64,000 nucleotides of DNA from assembly GCA_050699435.1 (NCBI GenBank), contig JBOHGM010000004.1:31460-95459 (forward strand), read 5' to 3'. Position 1 is the first letter of the stretch; every line of letters begins with the position of its first letter. This document shows positions 60,436-64,000 of the stretch, one piece after another. The notes under the pieces are model-generated. The model made no database searches. It was not told the origin of the DNA and saw only the letters and a list, made by a program, of their open reading frames with translations. A program made the position numbers and the translations under genes. This stretch comes from GCA-003244245 sp050699435. GTDB taxonomy: Bacteria; Actinomycetota; Actinomycetes; Mycobacteriales; Pseudonocardiaceae.

Positions 60436-60790
60436 TCAGCAACAGCGCACTATCCGGGTCGGGTGCTGAGGGATCCTCAGGTGGAGCACGGCGAGACCGG
60501 GGGCGTGTCGGGGTGGGCTCCCCGGCCCCGCCGTGATCCGGGACCGGCCGCCCCGCCCTGGGGAATCCGCCGGGGAGGGAAGGCGGAGGCGGGACGGCCG
60601 GGGACTGGAGGAATCGGTAACGGTCCCCGATATCAAGCACGATCGTCTCGGTGAGCTGAGCGCCGGGCGGCAGCAGCAATGACTGCGCTCTCCGCAGACA
60701 GCGGCGTAGATCTCCCAGGTGTGCCCGTCGGTCAGCGCGTCGTTGGCCACCAGTAGATGACAGGTGCCCGCCGGGCAGCGACGCGCTCAC
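60436..60790 (-). pseudogene. Possible frameshifted small protein (HLLVANDALTDG)
   Basis: One reverse frame has T-C-H-L-L-V-A-N-D-A-L-T-D-G-H-T-W-E-I-Y, a motif of a common actinobacterial small protein. However, the GTG that overlaps the upstream stop at 60787 is in a different frame. After C-G-E, the frame with G-A-Q-L-T-E-T-I-V-L-D-I-G-D-R-Y-R-F looks more protein-like than the in-phase one. Two indels would explain this. The exact boundaries are uncertain. Confidence 0.3.
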
Positions 60791-61005
60791 CGCGCACCGT
60801 CCGGCGCCGAGGCACGGACGATGGCCGCCAGCGTCTCCAGAGTCCCGGCGAGTTCGTCGCGTCGCTGCGGTGTGCCCCGTCCCGCGGGGAAGTCGTGGGC
60901 CGCCTCGTCCAGCGTCCACTGCGTCTGCCGCAGCAGCACCGCCAGTTGCGAGTCGGTGACGCTGGTGGGGTGGTCCGGCCGCCCGTCAGGGCAGGCGAGC
61001 GTCAC
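60787..61005 (-). CDS. Small helical hypothetical protein
   Basis: The 72-residue protein reads L-L-R-Q-T-Q-W-T-L-D-E-A-A-H-D-F-P-A-G-R and R-R-D-E-L-A-G-T-L-E-T-L-A-A-I-V, a helical pattern common to short proteins in actinomycete accessory operons. Its GTG start lies three bases after the previous stop. Function is unknown. Confidence 0.6.
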   Translation of the reverse strand: MTLACPDGRPDHPTSVTDSQLAVLLRQTQWTLDEAAHDFPAGRGTPQRRDELAGTLETLAAIVRASAPDGAR

Positions 61006-61008
61006 TGC

Positions 61009-61332
61009 TCAGCCCTCCGGTGTCGGCAGACCCGGCAGCGTCGGCGCTCCGCCGATCGGCGCGCTGCCGCCATCCGATGCCCTATCACCTCGTCCGTGCT
61101 GCGCATCGAACCCCTCCACTCCTCGCGCGATCACCGGCGGTCGCTGCCCACCGAGCCTGCCGGCGGTGTTGCCGTGTGCTGCCGTGGAGCCTGACGGTGA
61201 TCGGCGCCGTGACCGCGACGATTCAGGTGGGAACTTTTCCCCGCCAGACAGGAGGCGGCTGGCCTGCGCAACCGGCCGGACGAGAGGCGAAATCCCCGCC
61301 CGGTTCAGCCGCTGAGCAGCCGTTTCGGTCAC
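61009..61332 (-). CDS. Low-complexity hypothetical protein
   Basis: A 107-residue frame runs from a GTG at 61332 to 61009, ending T-L-P-G-L-P-T-P-E-G. It is arginine-, serine- and glycine-rich with no recognisable motif. Its only support is tight spacing to the next gene and lack of a better reading; it may not be expressed. Confidence 0.3.
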   Translation of the reverse strand: MTETAAQRLNRAGISPLVRPVAQASRLLSGGEKFPPESSRSRRRSPSGSTAAHGNTAGRLGGQRPPVIARGVEGFDAQHGRGDRASDGGSAPIGGAPTLPGLPTPEG

Positions 61333-61390
61333 AGGTGTGGGTTACCGTGCGCGGCACAGCCAGTACGCCAGGCAACGGTGGGGGTGGGCG

Positions 61391-62998
61391 ATGACCCGGG
61401 ACCCGGGGGAGTCGACGAAGGCGCAGCGTGACCAGGTGCGGGAGCGGATGCGCGGGTACGGGTGCACGGTGGACCAGATCGCGGCCGAGCTGGGCCGCCG
61501 GTTCCACCTGCGCCCCCGGCTGGCCTGGCGCTACGCCCGGGGCTGGTCGCAGTGGAAGCTGGCCCTGGAATACAACACCGCCCACCCCGGCGCGAAACTG
61601 TCCGACCGGCGGGTCAGCGACCACGAGAACTGGCCACACGGCGGCACCCCACCCAGCCTGCACTACCTGGCGAACCTGGCCGCCACCTACGGTCACGGCT
61701 GCACCCCCGCCCAGCTCGTCGACGCCGACGACCTCGCCGAGCTGACCCCCGCCGACCGGTGCCTTCTCACCACCGGTCACCCCCGCGCGGCTGGCGACAC
61801 CACGGCTCCGGGCACCCGCCACAGCCCGCCCAGGCCAGGCACCGTGGCCACCACGACAGGGGCCATTGCGACGGGGGGTGAGCAGGCCGATTCAGGTCGT
61901 GCGCTCGGGCGCGGAAGTGGTGACACTGGGCTTGTCTGGGGTCACCGGCGCATCGTGCGTTGTGACGCCCGGGGCGTGCCGTTCCGCGAGGAGGTCATCA
62001 TGGCAGCCGACGAATCCGCCCAGTTCCAGCGCTGGAGCGCCACCACCAACGTCGACGACGCAGTGCTGGAGCAGATGAGCGCCGACGTCGCCGAACTCGC
62101 CCAGGGCGCACGGATCGACCCGCCCGCGATCACCTACGCCCGGCTGCTCGGCGCCCGCGACGACGTGTTCCGCCTGATCGCCGGGCATCAGCAACCGCAC
62201 CACACCACCGACCTGTACAAGATCGCCAGCCAGATCACCGCCATGCTGGCACATATCACGTTCGACCTGGGCTACCCGCACGCCGCGAACACCCACGCCC
62301 GCACCACCCTGCACTGCGCCGAAGTGTCCGGGCACACCCCGATCCGGGTCTACGTCCGCTGGATCCAGTCCCTGACTGCCTACTGGGACGGCCGCTACGA
62401 CGAAGCCGCCGAACTGATGGAGGCCGCCCGGCCCGACGCCACCAGCGGCACCACCCTGCTGCGGCTGGCCAGCCAGCAAGCCCGCATCAACGCAGCCCGC
62501 CACCGGCCCGACGAAGTCACCCGCGCCCTGGCCCTGGCCGCCACCGCCCCCACCGAACGCACCCCCGACGAGCCCGGTGCTCTCGGCTTCGACGCTGAGA
62601 CGGCTGCCTACCACGCCAGTGACGCCCACTACCTCCTCGGTGGCACCGAGCATCTGGACGCCGCCGTGGACTGGGCACGCATCGCCCTAAACGAGTTCAG
62701 CATCGAGACCCAGCCCAGACCCACCTATATCGCCGGTGCCCGATTCGCTCTCGCGCACGCCCACCTGGGCCGCGACGACCTGGACGCGGTCGGCGAGCAC
62801 CTCGCCCCGATCCTGCACACCACCGTCCCGGAGTACCGCACCGTGGTCACTATCGGCCGGGCCCGATCCCTGCACACCCTGCTCGCCGGGCGCACTGATC
62901 TCGCCTCCGCCACCCTGACCACCCTGCGCGACGACCTCGCCGAATTCATCACCCACCCCGCCCCCATCCCACCCCAACTCGAACCAGGCACGACCTGA
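61391..62998 (+). CDS. Helix-turn-helix regulator with TPR-like C-terminus
   Basis: The ATG at 61391 has GGTGGG nearby. The 535-residue protein has an N-terminal DNA-binding region (G-C-T-V-D-Q-I-A-A-E-L and W-S-Q-W-K-L-A-L-E-Y-N with V-S-D-H-E-N-W) and a long C-terminal helical part with repeating A-R-x-A-L and Y-D-E-A-A-E-L-M patterns like TPR repeats. Such proteins often precede a methyltransferase of the FxLD system in actinomycetes. It probably controls the RiPP locus to its right. A low-complexity linker lies at about residues 125-185. Confidence 0.75.
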   Translation: MTRDPGESTKAQRDQVRERMRGYGCTVDQIAAELGRRFHLRPRLAWRYARGWSQWKLALEYNTAHPGAKLSDRRVSDHENWPHGGTPPSLHYLANLAATYGHGCTPAQLVDADDLAELTPADRCLLTTGHPRAAGDTTAPGTRHSPPRPGTVATTTGAIATGGEQADSGRALGRGSGDTGLVWGHRRIVRCDARGVPFREEVIMAADESAQFQRWSATTNVDDAVLEQMSADVAELAQGARIDPPAITYARLLGARDDVFRLIAGHQQPHHTTDLYKIASQITAMLAHITFDLGYPHAANTHARTTLHCAEVSGHTPIRVYVRWIQSLTAYWDGRYDEAAELMEAARPDATSGTTLLRLASQQARINAARHRPDEVTRALALAATAPTERTPDEPGALGFDAETAAYHASDAHYLLGGTEHLDAAVDWARIALNEFSIETQPRPTYIAGARFALAHAHLGRDDLDAVGEHLAPILHTTVPEYRTVVTIGRARSLHTLLAGRTDLASATLTTLRDDLAEFITHPAPIPPQLEPGTT

Positions 62999-63032
62999 GG
63001 ACCTGTTCCTCTCCGATGACGAAAGTGACCGC

Positions 63033-64000
63033 GTGAGCACACTCCGAGACACGTCCACCAGTACGGACGAGACCACGCACGCCGACGCGCTGCGCGAGAC
63101 GATGATCGGCGAGCTGCGCGAGATGGGGGCGATCCGCAGCGACCGGGTCGCCGAGGTCTTCCGCGCGGTGCCCCGGCACCTGTTCACGCCTGGGGCGCCG
63201 CTGGGGGAGGTCTACACCCCTACCGCCGCCGTGCACGTGAAGTGGGACGAGCACGGCGTCCCGATCAGCACGGTCTCCGCGCCGGAGCTCCAGGCTTTCA
63301 TGTTGGAGCAGGCCGACATCCGACCCGGCATGAACGTGTTGGAGATCGGGTCCGGTGGGGTCAACGCCGCGATGATGGGCTGGTTGGTCGGCTCCGAGGG
63401 CACCGTCACGACCGTGGACATTGACCCCGACGTGACGGACCGCGCCGGCAGCCTGCTGGACGCGGCTGGCTGTTCGCGGGTGAACGTGGTGCTTGCCGAC
63501 GCCGAGAACGGCGTGCCGGAGCACGCGCTGTATGACCGGATCATCGTCACCGCCGGCGCGTGGGACATTCCGCCGGCCTGGGTGGAACAGCTCGCCCCCG
63601 GTGGTCGCATCGTCGTCCCGCTGCGGATGCGGGGCCTGACCCGCTCTCTTGCCCTGGACCGCGACGGGGATCATCTGGTGAGCCGGTCGGCCATGATCTG
63701 CGGCTTCGTCAAGATTCAGGGGGTCGGGGCTCATCAGGAGCGGGTGCTGCCGGTGCGGGGCACGCAGATCAGGCTGCGGTTCGACGACGGCGGGCCAGAC
63801 GATCCGCATCTGCCCGACGGTGTGCTCGACACCGAGCGCGCCGAGGTGTGGTCGGGGGTGACGATCGGGCGCGTCGAGTCGTTCGACACCCTGCAGTTCT
63901 GGCTGGCTACGACCTTGCCGGGGTTCTGCCTGCTGGCGGCGGACGCCGAGCAGGACTCCGTCCTGGTCGCTGCGGGCGACCGCTGGTTCAACCTGGCCGT
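63033..64000 (+). CDS. FxLD-system methyltransferase (protein-isoaspartate O-methyltransferase type), 3' end outside window
   Basis: The frame opens at a GTG at 63033 and runs to the window edge (322 codons). It has L-R-E-M-G-A-I-R-S-D, P-R-H-L-F-T-P-G-A, the SAM loop V-L-E-I-G-S-G-G, T-T-V-D-I-D-P-D-V-T, A-D-A-E-N-G-V-P-E-H and the C-terminal Y-D-R-I-I-V-T-A-G-A-W-D-I-P. These match the protein-L-isoaspartate O-methyltransferase-like enzymes found with FxLD-type lanthipeptide precursors (TIGR04364). Related enzymes in olv/lcs clusters methylate an aspartate and drive isoaspartate or succinimide formation. No precursor with the FxLD leader was seen in the window, so it should lie just to the right. 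Confidence 0.85.
   Translation, partial: MSTLRDTSTSTDETTHADALRETMIGELREMGAIRSDRVAEVFRAVPRHLFTPGAPLGEVYTPTAAVHVKWDEHGVPISTVSAPELQAFMLEQADIRPGMNVLEIGSGGVNAAMMGWLVGSEGTVTTVDIDPDVTDRAGSLLDAAGCSRVNVVLADAENGVPEHALYDRIIVTAGAWDIPPAWVEQLAPGGRIVVPLRMRGLTRSLALDRDGDHLVSRSAMICGFVKIQGVGAHQERVLPVRGTQIRLRFDDGGPDDPHLPDGVLDTERAEVWSGVTIGRVESFDTLQFWLATTLPGFCLLAADAEQDSVLVAAGDRWFNLA

Overview
The window is high-GC actinomycete DNA. The gene families and gene order (DUF574 methyltransferase, DUF5753/DUF6879 regulators, moxR-DUF58-VWA next to fabG-inhA-hemH, an FxLD-type methyltransferase) suggest a Pseudonocardiales-like organism. That assignment is inference, since no rRNA or other marker is present. One 100-base run of N at 50401-50500 marks an assembly gap.

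Positions 1-27.3 kb hold an iron-regulated non-ribosomal siderophore locus. It contains a GNAT hydroxamate-type acyltransferase cut by the window edge, a tandem-fused PLP protein, two NRPSs (A-nMT-T-E and C-A-T-C-A-T-R), a small membrane pair resembling Ftr1/COG4280, a heterodimeric ABC exporter, an MbtH-like protein, an alpha/beta hydrolase, an amidohydrolase, an ornithine N-hydroxylase, a formyltransferase and an Sfp-type phosphopantetheinyl transferase. Six sequences resembling the IdeR/DmdR iron box lie in its promoters. My inference is a tripeptide built from three N5-acyl-N5-hydroxyornithines, the first N-methylated and D-configured, released by reduction instead of hydrolysis.

Positions 27.5-38.4 kb hold a catabolic set: class III aminotransferase, aldehyde dehydrogenase, FCD-type GntR regulator, D-2-hydroxyacid dehydrogenase and amidase. 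Two near-identical palindromic operators tie its two halves together. A 31.1-34.8 kb insert of small actinobacterial regulatory genes separates them; its right part has visibly lower GC.

Positions 38.5-41.1 kb encode a CbiMNQO-type cobalt ECF transporter. Positions 41.1-56.5 kb are conserved chromosomal backbone that, from memory, follows M. tuberculosis Rv1488 to Rv1475c: SPFH protein, NfeD, DUF3097, ferrochelatase, InhA, FabG, VWA, DUF58, MoxR and aconitase. It is interrupted by a cysteine-rich pentapeptide-repeat gene and an acyl-CoA ligase.

Positions 56.5-64 kb are a patchwork of small actinobacterial genes. One lipoprotein/membrane/HTH gene group has been duplicated and partly decayed, and several genes are frameshifted. 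At the right edge a regulator precedes a protein-isoaspartate-type methyltransferase of the FxLD lanthipeptide system, so a RiPP locus probably continues beyond the window.
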